Below are positions 1-8,861 of a DNA stretch of 64,000 nt, piece by piece. A program made the translations under genes and the position numbers. The notes under the pieces were generated by a model that was not told the DNA's origin, searched no databases, and worked only from the letters and a program-made list of their open reading frames with translations. The number at the start of each line of letters is the position of its first letter. Within the stretch, counting starts at the first letter, position 1. The stretch lies in assembly GCF_026001925.1 (NCBI RefSeq), contig NZ_AP021869.1, forward strand, positions 558,001 through 622,000, in the 5' to 3' direction. The DNA comes from Vibrio gangliei. Lineage in GTDB: Bacteria; Pseudomonadota; Gammaproteobacteria; Enterobacterales; Vibrionaceae.

Positions 1-1024
1 GATTGGAGAACGTTGCGCCAACTTGGTATAAATCTTTCATTAATTCATCCGACAACTGAACATCAATACTATCGATATTGGCTTTAAGCTGTTCCATTGA
101 GGTAGCACCTATGATGGTTGAAGCCACAAATGGACGTTGATTAACAAAAGCGAGCGCCATTTGTACTGGATCTATATCATGTTTTTTCGCCACATCAATA
201 TAAGCCTGAGTAGCAGCTTGTCCTTGCGGTGTAAAATAACGTACAAAGCGTTCAAATAAGGTACATCTTGCGCCATCTGGTCGAGCACCATTGAGATATT
301 TCCCGCTTAGCGTGCCAAATGCCAATGGTGAGTAGGCAAGTAATTCGATACCTTCATGATGGCTGATTTCAGATAAACCGACTTCAAAACTACGATTCAA
401 TAAACTGTAAGGGTTCTGAATAGAAACGATCCTTGGCAGATCATGTTTTTCCGCAAGGCGCAGTAATGTCATCACTCCCCAAGGTGTTTCATTGGATACA
501 CCGATATAACGGGTTTTTCCGGCTTTAACGAGTTCGGCTAATGCCTCAAGGGTTTCAATTAATGTGACTTCTTGCTGCTCATCAGGGTAAGGGTAATTTA
601 GTTGACCAAAGCAGTTGGTCGTACGTTGTGGCCAGTGGATCTGATAGAGATCAACATAATCGGTTTTTAAACGCTGCAAACTTGCATCCATCGCAAGGTG
701 AATATTACGGCGCTCTAAATTCATATTGTCACGAATATTAGATAATCGAGCGGGACCAGCGACTTTGGTCGCGAGCACGATCTTCTCTCTTTTCCCCGAT
801 TTTTCTAGCCAGTTACCGATATAAGCCTCGGTTAATCCTTGAGTTTCAGGCTTGGGAGGAACAGGGTACATCTCGGCGGTATCAATAAAGTTTACGCCTC
901 TTTCCAAAGCATAATCTAATTGGCTGAATGCTTCTGACTCGGTATTTTGCTCGCCATACGTCATGGTACCTAAAGCGATCTTACTCACTTCTAAGGTGGA
1001 ATGTGGAAGCTTGTGATATTTCAT
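1..1024 (-). CDS. tas: Tas-like NADP(H)-dependent aldo-keto reductase (C-terminus cut by window edge)
   Basis: The reverse strand reads MKYHKLPHSTLEVSKIALGT and stays open to the window edge for 341 codons, so only a handful of C-terminal residues are missing compared with E. coli Tas (about 346 aa). The aldo-keto reductase catalytic tetrad is visible: Asp48 and Tyr53 (in DTAEMYP), Lys87 (in ATKVAGP) and His130 (in QIHWP). The family reduces carbonyls with NADPH through a TIM barrel in the cytoplasm; the physiological substrate of Tas is not settled. In E. coli tas also lies close to mutH and rppH, which supports the assignment. Confidence 0.9.
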   Translation of the reverse strand, partial: MKYHKLPHSTLEVSKIALGTMTYGEQNTESEAFSQLDYALERGVNFIDTAEMYPVPPKPETQGLTEAYIGNWLEKSGKREKIVLATKVAGPARLSNIRDNMNLERRNIHLAMDASLQRLKTDYVDLYQIHWPQRTTNCFGQLNYPYPDEQQEVTLIETLEALAELVKAGKTRYIGVSNETPWGVMTLLRLAEKHDLPRIVSIQNPYSLLNRSFEVGLSEISHHEGIELLAYSPLAFGTLSGKYLNGARPDGARCTLFERFVRYFTPQGQAATQAYIDVAKKHDIDPVQMALAFVNQRPFVASTIIGATSMEQLKANIDSIDVQLSDELMKDLYQVGATFSN

Positions 1025-1146
1025 TGCACATCCTTGGCTTAAATGTCATTTAAAGTGATTTTCAATATATAGGAAAATGGCATGAGTATGAAGACAGTCG
1101 TAATATGATCTAGACTGAACAGTACGAAGTAAATCATTTGTTTATA

Positions 1147-1210
1147 TAGATCTTAGTTTATTTAGATCTCAGCTTACTTAGATCTCGGCTTACATAGATC
1201 TTAGGTTAGC
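1147..1210. repeat. four 16-bp tandem repeats containing AGATCT
   Basis: Four consecutive imperfect 16-bp units start at 1147, 1163, 1179 and 1195, each beginning TAGATCT and followed by YRGBTTAnn. They sit in the 207-bp gap between the divergent tas gene and the small gene at 1235. Each unit carries a GATC. Nothing else was recognised in this gap. Confidence 0.85.
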
Positions 1211-1234
1211 TACCTTTTTGGCGCAGGAGGTATG

Positions 1235-1543
1235 ATGCAAAAGCAACAATTGGATCTTTGGTTACAAGCCAGTCAAAAAGACCATTCAGAGCGACCAAAA
1301 GTGTTTGTGGTGAGTTGTGCTGATCTCTCTCAATATTCATTAGCTGTTGAATATAAGCATAAATTAGAACCTATTAAGGTCAATGATCAACTTGCGTATT
1401 TTAATTCGATCGAATCAGTGAAAGACGAGTTAAAAAAATTGGGTTTGAATAGCGCTTATTTACGTTTGCACAATGCTTATGATGAATTTGGCTCTGAAGG
1501 AATGGAGTTGTTTCAAGATATAGAGCTGCATTTGGCGTCCTAG
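1235..1543 (+). CDS. small conserved hypothetical protein (possibly DUF6482)
   Basis: A 102-residue soluble, slightly acidic protein with no signal peptide or membrane segment. Two ATGs are adjacent (1232 and 1235). The Shine-Dalgarno AGGAGG at 1225-1230 is only one base from the first but four from the second, so the second is preferred. The N-terminal half has alternating hydrophobic residues typical of beta strands (KVFVVSCADLSQY) and the C-terminal part is helical. From memory it resembles short gammaproteobacterial proteins annotated DUF6482; that is not verified here. Function unknown. It is convergent with mutH, with 32 bp between the two stops. Confidence 0.75.
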   Translation: MQKQQLDLWLQASQKDHSERPKVFVVSCADLSQYSLAVEYKHKLEPIKVNDQLAYFNSIESVKDELKKLGLNSAYLRLHNAYDEFGSEGMELFQDIELHLAS

Positions 1544-1575
1544 TTTTGCTTTAAGTTTCAAGTACAGCTAAGCGT

Positions 1576-2262
1576 TTATCTTTGCATTAGATGCTGCTTT
1601 AGGATCTCGGCGGTAAACTGAGTGCGCAAATAAAATCCTCGAGGCAATGTTTGTACCGGTTGCCCATCAAAGCGGTAGGCTTCCGTCACTACTTTGCTGT
1701 TGGCCGCTTTAGGCCGAAGTTGCATCACTGCGCCATGTTTGGCGGTAATTTGCTCAACCTTGCCCAGCACGATGAATTCCATCAACTCTTCCCAGTCTTG
1801 CTTTAACTGTTGCTCTTCATTCTTGCTTGGTGACCAAAGTAAAGGGCGACCCACACGTCTTTCTGCTAGAGGGATCTCGCGCTCACCTTCAACAGGGATC
1901 CAAAGTACTCTGGATAATTTGTGCCGCACATGGCTATTTTCCCAGGTTAAGCCCTGAACTCCGGTCAGTGGCGCGACAGAAACAAAGGTGGTTTCCAGTG
2001 GTTTCCCACTAAATCCGATGGGGATCGTTTTGAGCTCGATACCGAGATGTTCGAAGTCTGGCTGAGCTTTACTGCCTGATTCGGCCCCTAAGTGCCATTC
2101 TAATAGTTGCCCAACCCAGCCTTTTTCTCGCTTTAGATTTTCAGGTACAGCAATGTTGGCCATCTCAGCTAAAGATCGAAAGGAGCGTCCTACTATACTT
2201 TGTGCTCGCAGCATCAGTTCTTGTTCTGTTTTTGGTGGAAGAGGCATAGTTTTGGATCTCAT
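1576..2262 (-). CDS. mutH: DNA mismatch repair endonuclease MutH
   Basis: 228 aa, the normal MutH length. MutH is activated by MutS and MutL and nicks the unmethylated strand at hemimethylated GATC sites. The catalytic residues fall where expected: Glu55, Asp69, Glu76 and Lys78 in the D-x6-E-x-K motif ([11 protein letters not shown]). Downstream motifs such as [19 protein letters not shown] and LPRGFYLR are also typical. The start could be Met1 or Met6; neither has a strong ribosome binding site, and Met1 aligns the catalytic Asp with E. coli Asp70. MutH implies Dam methylation, which fits the GATC clusters just upstream. The gene is divergent from rppH across a long regulatory gap. Confidence 0.96.
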   Translation of the reverse strand: MRSKTMPLPPKTEQELMLRAQSIVGRSFRSLAEMANIAVPENLKREKGWVGQLLEWHLGAESGSKAQPDFEHLGIELKTIPIGFSGKPLETTFVSVAPLTGVQGLTWENSHVRHKLSRVLWIPVEGEREIPLAERRVGRPLLWSPSKNEEQQLKQDWEELMEFIVLGKVEQITAKHGAVMQLRPKAANSKVVTEAYRFDGQPVQTLPRGFYLRTQFTAEILKQHLMQR

Positions 2263-2291
2263 TAATAGATAGGCATGACTTGGTTATATTA

Positions 2292-2311
2292 CTAGGGTCT
2301 GTTAACCCTAG
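2292..2311. repeat. 7-bp inverted repeat near mutH start
   Basis: CTAGGGT (2292-2298) and ACCCTAG (2305-2311) form a perfect inverted repeat with a 6-base loop, 30 bp upstream of the mutH start. It has no T-run on either strand, so it is more likely a protein site or structural element than a terminator. Confidence 0.5.
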
Positions 2312-2373
2312 CTATATTACATTATTTCGTGTTGATCTTGTCCTAGTGAGAACAGAAAGAGGTAAATGATAAG

Positions 2374-2843
2374 TTATCCACAGTATTTGCTGGCTTTTAT
2401 TCAATTCAGTAAGATTGCGATCATTTTATTCACATTGCGCATAATTTAATAAGAAGAATGTTGTGATTTTAAGCAGGTTTTGCCTAGCTTGTGTGGATAA
2501 TACCAATCGTGGTGGATCTTTGACCGATCTGCGATTAGAAAAGATCCTAAAGATCCTGTAATTGATTGAATTATGATCTTATTGTTCTATCTTTATGTTT
2601 TAAAAAGGTTTAGTTGTGTTTTAGTTTGAAATATCAACAGTTTCTATTGGTGGGGAAATAACCGCTTTATTGCATTTCTCACTTTCTTCACACATTTATT
2701 CACAGAAATAGTGAATAAATAGCCCATTTTTGCGTTGTTGGTGTTAATAACTCAGTTTTTAAACTATTTTTATTATAAAAGTGAGTGCTAGGTAATAAAA
2801 AACGCCAGATTGTGCACTTGAAATTTGCCCCTTTTGTGGATAT
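2374..2843. promoter_or_regulatory. DARS2-like cluster of DnaA boxes between mutH and rppH
   Basis: The 625-bp AT-rich gap between mutH and rppH holds no gene but has four perfect matches to the DnaA box TTATNCACA: 2374-2382 (+), 2426-2434 (+), 2492-2500 (-) and 2696-2704 (+). There are one-mismatch boxes at 2684-2692 (+), 2710-2718 (-) and 2835-2843 (-). The 2696 box is half of a perfect 8-bp inverted repeat (2696-2703 with 2711-2718). A near-match to the IHF consensus lies at 2632-2644. In E. coli the DnaA-reactivating sequence DARS2, which regenerates ATP-DnaA, lies between mutH and ygdP (rppH), the same position. Identity as DARS2 is inferred from position and box content. Confidence 0.7.
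2515..2578. promoter_or_regulatory. cluster of five GATC sites inside the DARS2-like region
   Basis: Five GATC sites occur within 64 bp (2515, 2526, 2543, 2552, 2575), far above chance expectation. Dense GATC clusters are substrates for Dam methylation and for SeqA-type binding to hemimethylated DNA. The cluster lies between the DnaA boxes at 2492 and 2696, so methylation state could affect this locus after the fork passes. That role is inference. Confidence 0.6.
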
Positions 2844-2887
2844 GTGAAAAAATCACTGGTAACAGAGATTTATATTAGAGGTTAGCC

Positions 2888-3403
2888 GTGATAGATGGCG
2901 ATGGTTACCGCTTAAATGTGGGGATTGTAATTTGTAACAACCATGGTCAGGTATTCTGGGCAAAACGATACGGGCAGCACTCTTGGCAGTTTCCACAAGG
3001 TGGCATTGATGATGGTGAAACGCCAGAACAAGCGCTCTTTCGTGAGTTATATGAAGAAGTAGGGCTCACAAAACATGATGTGAAGATCATCGGTGTCAGT
3101 CGACATTGGTTAAAATACAAATTACCAAAGCGATTGGTTCGGTGGGACTCTAAGCCTGTGTGTATTGGCCAAAAACAGAAATGGTTTTTGCTACGTTTAG
3201 ATTGTGATGAGTCAAAGATCAATATGAACCGTGGTCGAACCCCTGAATTTGATGGTTGGCGTTGGGTAAGTTTTTGGTACCCCGTCAGACAAGTCGTTTC
3301 TTTTAAAAGAGATGTGTACCGACGCGCAATGAAAGAATTTGCGTCGCTTGCAATGCCTTTTAGGGAACCGAAAATAAAAGGTAAGAAAAAAATGCGTCGA
3401 TGA
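2888..3403 (+). CDS. rppH: RNA pyrophosphohydrolase RppH
   Basis: 171 aa. RppH removes pyrophosphate from 5'-triphosphate RNA ends and so triggers RNase E decay. The Nudix box is complete: G38-x5-E44-x7-REL-x-EE-x-GL ending at residue 60. The start is GTG at 2888, which gives the conserved N-terminus (M)[21 protein letters not shown] at 2877-2881 is the ribosome binding site. The basic lysine-rich tail after residue 155 is usual for the family. ptsP follows 61 bp downstream in the same direction, as in E. coli, so the two are probably cotranscribed. Confidence 0.96.
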   Translation: MIDGDGYRLNVGIVICNNHGQVFWAKRYGQHSWQFPQGGIDDGETPEQALFRELYEEVGLTKHDVKIIGVSRHWLKYKLPKRLVRWDSKPVCIGQKQKWFLLRLDCDESKINMNRGRTPEFDGWRWVSFWYPVRQVVSFKRDVYRRAMKEFASLAMPFREPKIKGKKKMRR

Positions 3404-3464
3404 CGCCTTGATTGTGGTTGAGCTTGTCATTCACCCACAGCCAAAGGTAAAAAAGGTGGAGTGA

Positions 3465-5714
3465 ATGCTGATTCAACTGAGGGACATTGTTGAGCAAGTC
3501 TCTAAAGCAGAAGATTTACGTCAGGCTTTAGATATATTGGTTAAGGATACTTGTAAAGCGATGCAAACTGAGTGTTGCACCGTGTATCTGGCTAATAATG
3601 ATAAACATCGTTTAGAGTTAATGGCGACGCAAGGCCTGAAGTTTTCTGGTCAGACTATTCATATCCCTTTTACTGAGGGTTTAGTTGGCTTAGTACGACG
3701 AAGTGCTGAGCCTCTTAACCTTGCTCATGCGCAGAAGCATCCTAACTTTAAATATTTTCCCGAGCTTGGCGAAAATGTTTACCAATCTTTTTTAGGTACG
3801 CCCATCATTCACCGACGTCAGGTGCTTGGTGTTTTGGTTATCCAACAACGATCTCCGCGGTCTTTTAGTGAAGTCGAAGAATCTTTTTTAGTCACGTTAG
3901 CAGCACAATTAGCAGTGATCTTAGCGCACTCGAAAGCGCAAGGTCAGTGGCAATTTAATGATAGTCGGCTTCATTCTTATAAAGGTATCGCCGCATCATC
4001 TGGGATCGCGATTGGTCAAATTTGGTGGGACGATACGCATCCTGATTTATCTCAAATTGCTCCAGCATCTTGTTTGGATCCCAATAAAGAGCAAGAGTGG
4101 CTGGCTTTGGCTATTGAAAGTGCTATTGCCGATTTTCGTCGTATGCGTAAACGCTTTGATAGTGAGCTTAACAAAGACACGTTGGCGATTTTCGAGTTGT
4201 TTATTCACCTGTTGCACGATCCTATGCTGCGCGCTGATCTCAATAAGCAGATCGAAAAAGGTGACCGAGCGGATTGGGCATTAAGACAAGTCGTTGAGCT
4301 TTACTCGGAACGTTTTGCCAAAATGAGCGATGCGTATCTGCGTGAACGTGCCAACGACATTAAAGAGCTTGGCCAGCGTTTATTGTATTTTTTGCATAAC
4401 AGCGAAGCTCGAGCCCCCTCGTTTAAAGAGCCGGTTATTTTAGTGGTCAGAGAATTAACGGCTTCAATTTTAGCGGCAATCCCTAAAGATAAATTATTAG
4501 CGGTCATTTCTATGGAAGGTGCGGCCAACTCTCATGCTGCAATTCTATCGAGGGCGCTTGGTATTCCAGCTGTCATGGGGGCGCAATTAAAACCAGAATC
4601 CATCTCGGGTAAGTTTGGTATTGTTGATGGCTACAGTGGTGATATTTTTGTTGAGCCTGCGGCCCAGTTATTAAATGAATATCGATCTCTTGCGACAGAA
4701 GAAGAAGAACTGTCTGATTTGGTGGCGCAAGAATTATCACAACCTGCGGCGACCAAAGATGGCCAACGTGTTGAGCTGATGCTGAATGCGGGGTTAAGTG
4801 CCGATACCAATATTGCGGTTAACCAAGGTGTGGATGGGGTCGGGTTATATCGTACAGAAATTTCTTTCTTGCTCCATAATCGCTTTCCATCGGAAGAAGA
4901 GCAGACCCTGCAATACAAAACGATTCTGACTACTTACCCTGAAAAACGAGTCGTGATGCGTACGCTTGATATCGGAGGGGATAAAGCTCTGCCTTATTTC
5001 CCAATCGAAGAAGATAACCCGTTCTTAGGCTGGCGTGGTATTCGTTTCACCCTAGACCACCCTGATATTTTCTTAATTCAATTACGTGCTATGCTCAAAG
5101 CGAGTTCAGGTCTGGGTAATCTCAACATCATGCTACCTATGGTGTCCGGCTGTCAGGAAATTGATGAATCTTTAGATTTGATTGAGCGTGCGTACACGGA
5201 AGTATCCAAACTAGACCCGAAAGTGCAACGTCCTCAAATTGGCATCATGCTTGAAGTGCCTTCGATGTTGTATTTGCTGCCATTAGTCGCGGATAAAGTT
5301 GATTTTGTCTCGGTCGGTACTAATGACTTAACTCAATACTTGTTGGCTGTTGACCGTAATAATTCAAGAGTCTCTGATGTGTATGAACACGTTCACCCAT
5401 CCGTGGTGATGGCATTAAAGTACATTCATGACATGTGTCAGCAGTTTAACCTTCCAGTCTGTATTTGTGGGGAATTGGCGGGCGACCCTATCGGAGCATT
5501 ATTATTGGTCGGCATGGGCTACCGCTCTCTTAGTATGAACACCTCAAACGTCGCTAGAATCAAATATATATTGCGAAAATCAGATTCAAATGAACTGCAA
5601 CAGTTGCTCAATAAAGCGCTCACACAAGCTTATGGTAATGATATCTACAATCTAGTCTTTCAATATTTGGAAGATAAAGGCTTAGCCGGTTTCATTCGTG
5701 CCGGTAAAAAATAG
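3465..5714 (+). CDS. ptsP: phosphoenolpyruvate-protein phosphotransferase PtsP (enzyme I-Ntr)
   Basis: 749 aa, full length. The first enzyme of the nitrogen PTS; it takes phosphate from PEP and passes it to NPr and then EIIA-Ntr. Domains in order: an N-terminal GAF domain (about 5-145) that senses glutamine/2-oxoglutarate in E. coli, the PTS enzyme I N-terminal and swivelling domains with phospho-accepting His357 in ANSHAAILSRALGIPAVMG, and the PEP-binding barrel from about residue 430, with RTEISFLL, RTLDIGGDK and the cysteine motif CICGELAGDP. ATG at 3465 is preceded by AGGTGGAG. Downstream lies the MITE-like repeat, which separates it from lgt. Confidence 0.96.
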   Translation: MLIQLRDIVEQVSKAEDLRQALDILVKDTCKAMQTECCTVYLANNDKHRLELMATQGLKFSGQTIHIPFTEGLVGLVRRSAEPLNLAHAQKHPNFKYFPELGENVYQSFLGTPIIHRRQVLGVLVIQQRSPRSFSEVEESFLVTLAAQLAVILAHSKAQGQWQFNDSRLHSYKGIAASSGIAIGQIWWDDTHPDLSQIAPASCLDPNKEQEWLALAIESAIADFRRMRKRFDSELNKDTLAIFELFIHLLHDPMLRADLNKQIEKGDRADWALRQVVELYSERFAKMSDAYLRERANDIKELGQRLLYFLHNSEARAPSFKEPVILVVRELTASILAAIPKDKLLAVISMEGAANSHAAILSRALGIPAVMGAQLKPESISGKFGIVDGYSGDIFVEPAAQLLNEYRSLATEEEELSDLVAQELSQPAATKDGQRVELMLNAGLSADTNIAVNQGVDGVGLYRTEISFLLHNRFPSEEEQTLQYKTILTTYPEKRVVMRTLDIGGDKALPYFPIEEDNPFLGWRGIRFTLDHPDIFLIQLRAMLKASSGLGNLNIMLPMVSGCQEIDESLDLIERAYTEVSKLDPKVQRPQIGIMLEVPSMLYLLPLVADKVDFVSVGTNDLTQYLLAVDRNNSRVSDVYEHVHPSVVMALKYIHDMCQQFNLPVCICGELAGDPIGALLLVGMGYRSLSMNTSNVARIKYILRKSDSNELQQLLNKALTQAYGNDIYNLVFQYLEDKGLAGFIRAGKK

Positions 5715-5755
5715 CGCCGATACTTTTTTATCATGCATCTGACTAGGGTTTACAT

Positions 5756-6021
5756 TATACCCAAGTGATCTCAAAATGCAGAATTCAGAGCTATCATCCA
5801 AGTCTTTAAACAAGGAAGATTTATGCGGAATGTGAACACCTTTCAAGTAAATCTGACACTGTATAAAGGCTTGGATGAAGCTCCCGAAGGGCAAGTTAAA
5901 ACAAGCTTTATGCTGCGTTAAATTAAATAGATATAGAATTACTATGATCATATTTAACTTGCCTTGCCTAAAACTTGTTTTAATCTTGCTGAAACTCGCA
6001 TCTTGAGGTTACTTGGGTATA
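5756..6021. repeat. 266-bp MITE-like repeat with 24-bp terminal inverted repeats
   Basis: The 419-bp gap between ptsP and lgt is mostly one palindromic element. The left end (5756-5779) begins TATACCCAAGTGATCTCAAA and the right end (5998-6021) is its inverted copy with 21 of 24 bases matching. Inside is a second inverted pair, CATCCAAGTCTTTA near 5803 and TAAAGGCTTGGATG near 5863. There is no transposase; a reverse-strand reading frame of about 89 codons through it is an accident of the repeat. The short ends with TA-containing flanks suggest a non-autonomous element mobilised in trans. I recall similar ATACCCAAGT ends being common in Vibrio intergenic regions, not verified here. Confidence 0.75.
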
Positions 6022-6133
6022 TGATACTCCTCATTTAGTGAACCCTTTTTTAAATTTGATAGCACTAATAGCGCTGTTAATGGTCTGAGGTTATTCACAA
6101 TTTTTATTTTTAACGTTAAGCAGAGAGACGGTT

Positions 6134-6985
6134 ATGAGTCAGGGATTTTTTGTTTTCCCACAAATTGATCCAGTCATCTTTTCCATTGGCCCAATTGGGG
6201 TTCGTTGGTATGGGCTGATGTATTTACTTGGGTTTGCATTTGCAATGTATGTGGCGAATCGACGGGCAGACAAACCTGGTAGCGGCTGGACTCGAGAACA
6301 AGTCTCGGATTTGCTTTTTGCCGGTTTTCTCGGGGTGGTATTAGGTGGCCGTATTGGCTATGTCTTGTTTTACGGCTTTGATTACTGGATGGAAGATCCC
6401 CTGTATATCTTTAAGGTCTGGACCGGAGGCATGTCGTTCCACGGTGGTTTACTCGGGGTGATCACTGCAATGTGGTGGTATGGCCGTAAACATAATCGTA
6501 CCTTCTTTAGTATCGCTGATTTTATTGCGCCCCTTGTGCCATTTGGGCTAGGGGCTGGCCGTATTGGTAACTTTATCAACGGTGAATTGTGGGGACGAGT
6601 AACGGATGTGCCTTGGGCAATTATCTTCCCTAATGGCGGCCCTTACCCTCGCCATCCATCCCAACTGTATGAATTCTTATTAGAAGGTGTGGTTTTATTC
6701 CTGATCTTAAATTGGTTTATTCGTAAGCCAAGACCCGCTGGTGCCGTGTCTGGATTATTCTTAATTGGTTATGGGTTATTCCGTTTCTGTGTTGAGTTTG
6801 TGCGTGAGCCGGACGCCCAACTTGGCTTATTCGATAACTTTATATCTATGGGACAAATCCTGTCTACGCCGATGATTATCATTGGTGCGTTAATTATGAT
6901 TTGGTCTTATAAAACACAGCAACCGACTTCTCAGGCGACGGGCAAAGAGAGTGGTAAAGCAAAGAAAGCAGTAAAAGGGAAATAA
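6134..6985 (+). CDS. lgt: prolipoprotein diacylglyceryl transferase
   Basis: 283 aa integral inner-membrane protein with about seven hydrophobic segments. Lgt moves diacylglycerol from phosphatidylglycerol to the lipobox cysteine, the first step in lipoprotein maturation. Visible motifs are the HGG loop ([11 protein letters not shown], about residues 100-110) and the Lgt signature [14 protein letters not shown] (about 142-155). The C-terminus is a lysine-rich cytoplasmic tail. ATG at 6134 is preceded by GAGAGACGG. thyA follows after 3 bp, so lgt-thyA is an operon as in many gammaproteobacteria. Its substrates in this window include BamD and the small lipoprotein at 21165. Confidence 0.97.
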   Translation: MSQGFFVFPQIDPVIFSIGPIGVRWYGLMYLLGFAFAMYVANRRADKPGSGWTREQVSDLLFAGFLGVVLGGRIGYVLFYGFDYWMEDPLYIFKVWTGGMSFHGGLLGVITAMWWYGRKHNRTFFSIADFIAPLVPFGLGAGRIGNFINGELWGRVTDVPWAIIFPNGGPYPRHPSQLYEFLLEGVVLFLILNWFIRKPRPAGAVSGLFLIGYGLFRFCVEFVREPDAQLGLFDNFISMGQILSTPMIIIGALIMIWSYKTQQPTSQATGKESGKAKKAVKGK

Positions 6986-6988
6986 GCC

Positions 6989-7840
6989 GTGAAACAGTAT
7001 TTAGAACTTTGTCAGCGCATCATCGATGAAGGCCAATGGGTTGAAAATGAACGTACCGGTAAGCGTTGTTTAACCATCATCAACGCGGATTTAACCTACG
7101 ATGTTGGCAACAATCAATTCCCTCTTGTTACCACTCGTAAGAGTTTTTGGAAAGCCGCGGTCGCTGAATTATTAGGTTATATCCGTGGCTACGATAACGC
7201 GGAAGATTTTCGCAAATTGGGCACTAAAACCTGGGATGCGAATGCCAACTTAAATGAAGCTTGGCTCAATAATCCTTACCGTAAAGGCGAAGATGACATG
7301 GGGCGTGTCTATGGTGTTCAGGGGCGTTCTTGGGCAAAACCAGATGGTGGCCATGTCGATCAATTGCGTAAAATTGTGGATGATTTAACCCGTGGTGTGG
7401 ATGACCGTGGTGAGATCTTAAACTTCTACAACCCAGGTGAATTTCACATGGGCTGCTTGCGTCCTTGTATGTACAGTCATCACTTTTCATTGCTTGGTGA
7501 CATGCTGTATTTAAACAGTACCCAGCGCTCTTGTGATGTGCCTTTAGGTCTGAATTTTAATATGGTGCAAGTGTACGTATTTTTAGCGATCATGGCGCAA
7601 ATTACCGGCAAAAAAGCTGGTGTTGCCTATCATAAAATCGTTAATGGTCATATTTATGAAGACCAATTAGCACCGATGCGAGATATCCAATTAAAGCGTG
7701 AGCCATTTCCTGCTCCTAAATTTCATATCAACCCTAAGATCAAGACATTAGAAGATTTAGAAACTTGGGTCACCTTAGATGATTTTGAAGTGACGGATTA
7801 TCAATGTCACGAGGCAATTAAATACCCGTTCTCGGTTTAA
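6989..7840 (+). CDS. thyA: thymidylate synthase ThyA
   Basis: 283 aa; converts dUMP to dTMP with methylene-tetrahydrofolate as methyl donor and reductant. The nucleophile is Cys160 in [11 protein letters not shown]. Other signatures present are the dUMP-binding [13 protein letters not shown] and the segment VNGHIYEDQ. This is the somewhat longer Vibrio-type ThyA rather than the 264-aa E. coli form. The start is GTG at 6989, three bases after the lgt stop, so translation is probably coupled. A strong intrinsic terminator follows at 7856. Confidence 0.97.
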   Translation: MKQYLELCQRIIDEGQWVENERTGKRCLTIINADLTYDVGNNQFPLVTTRKSFWKAAVAELLGYIRGYDNAEDFRKLGTKTWDANANLNEAWLNNPYRKGEDDMGRVYGVQGRSWAKPDGGHVDQLRKIVDDLTRGVDDRGEILNFYNPGEFHMGCLRPCMYSHHFSLLGDMLYLNSTQRSCDVPLGLNFNMVQVYVFLAIMAQITGKKAGVAYHKIVNGHIYEDQLAPMRDIQLKREPFPAPKFHINPKIKTLEDLETWVTLDDFEVTDYQCHEAIKYPFSV

Positions 7841-7855
7841 TTGAGCAAGGTTGAA

Positions 7856-7893
7856 ATAGCCTCTATTTGCGATGGTAAATAGAGGCTTTTTTA
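7856..7893 (+). terminator. intrinsic terminator of lgt-thyA
   Basis: A perfect 11-bp stem (7858-7868 with 7877-7887, AGCCTCTATTT) with an 8-base loop is followed by a run of six T. It lies 16 bp after the thyA stop. Confidence 0.93.
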
Positions 7894-7948
7894 TAGCTCG
7901 AAAAAACCTTATCATACCTGCAATAAATGCTATTTTTTTCGAGGATAT

Positions 7949-8842
7949 ATGTCTCACCTGAATTATAACCATCTGTATTATTTTTGGATGGTATGTAAAC
8001 AAGGTTCAGTAGCCAAAGCCGCAGACGCCTTGTTTCTGACACCACAGACGGTGACAGGGCAAATTAAAGCCTTTGAAGAACGTATGAATGGCAAACTTCT
8101 CAAGCGTAGTGGTCGCAGTGTTGAGCCGACGGAACTCGGCCAACTGGTATTCAGATACGCTGACAAGATGTTTGGTCTCAGTTATGAAATGCTGGACATT
8201 GTTAACTATTCTCAACAAGAGAATGTGTTATTTGATGTTGGGGTAGCGGATGCACTTTCAAAACGTTTAGTGAGTAAAATCTTGCTGAATACCGTGCCGG
8301 AAGATAACAGTATTCACTTACGTTGTTTTGAGTCGACCCATGAATTATTGCTAGAGCAATTATCACAGCATAAGTTGGATATGATTTTATCCGATTGCCC
8401 GGTAGATTCGAGTCAAAGCCCTGGGTTATTCAGTAAAAAACTCGGTGAATGTAAAATGAGTTTTTACTCTTCTCAAGTCATTACGGGCGATCTCCAGAGT
8501 ATATTGAGAGAGAAAAAGCTGCTGATTCCAGGACGTCGTACCGCGATGGGACGTAATGTGATGCATTGGTTTGAACGTTTAGGTATCACGCCTAATATTT
8601 TAGGGGAATTTGATGATGCCGCATTAATGAAAGTGTTTGCCCGCTATCATAATGATGCGATTTTCCTTGCTCCTAACTTATATTTAGCCGAAGTAGAAGA
8701 TGAATTTCCATTGCATTTAATTGCTGAAGTCGAAGATTTAAAAGAAGAGTATTACGTGATATTTGCAGAAAGAATGATACAGCATCCATCGGTGAAAAAT
8801 GTCTGTGATGCGGATTTCAGTGGGTTGTTTAAGAGTGAATAA
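7949..8842 (+). CDS. nhaR: LysR-family transcriptional activator NhaR
   Basis: 297 aa. The N-terminal winged helix-turn-helix (about 5-65; [41 protein letters not shown]) and the effector domain match NhaR closely, including the near-identical stretches [31 protein letters not shown] and FDDAALMK. NhaR responds to sodium and activates nhaA in E. coli. Here nhaA is not adjacent; hlyU follows 19 bp downstream, the same arrangement as in V. cholerae. The start ATG at 7949 has GAGGA at 7939-7943. Confidence 0.93.
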   Translation: MSHLNYNHLYYFWMVCKQGSVAKAADALFLTPQTVTGQIKAFEERMNGKLLKRSGRSVEPTELGQLVFRYADKMFGLSYEMLDIVNYSQQENVLFDVGVADALSKRLVSKILLNTVPEDNSIHLRCFESTHELLLEQLSQHKLDMILSDCPVDSSQSPGLFSKKLGECKMSFYSSQVITGDLQSILREKKLLIPGRRTAMGRNVMHWFERLGITPNILGEFDDAALMKVFARYHNDAIFLAPNLYLAEVEDEFPLHLIAEVEDLKEEYYVIFAERMIQHPSVKNVCDADFSGLFKSE

Positions 8843-8861
8843 GTTGAAGAGAGGCTAAAAT

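Noticed and set aside
2374..2843. Chromosomal origin (oriC) because of DnaA boxes and GATC clusters
   Set aside because: The neighbours of vibrio oriC1 (mioC, mnmG) and of oriC2 (rctB) are absent, there is no clear 13-mer unwinding array, and the mutH-rppH position fits DARS2 much better.
5682..5951. Reverse-strand reading frame of 89 codons
   Set aside because: It lies inside the MITE-like palindrome and the ptsP end, has no ribosome binding site and no protein-like features.
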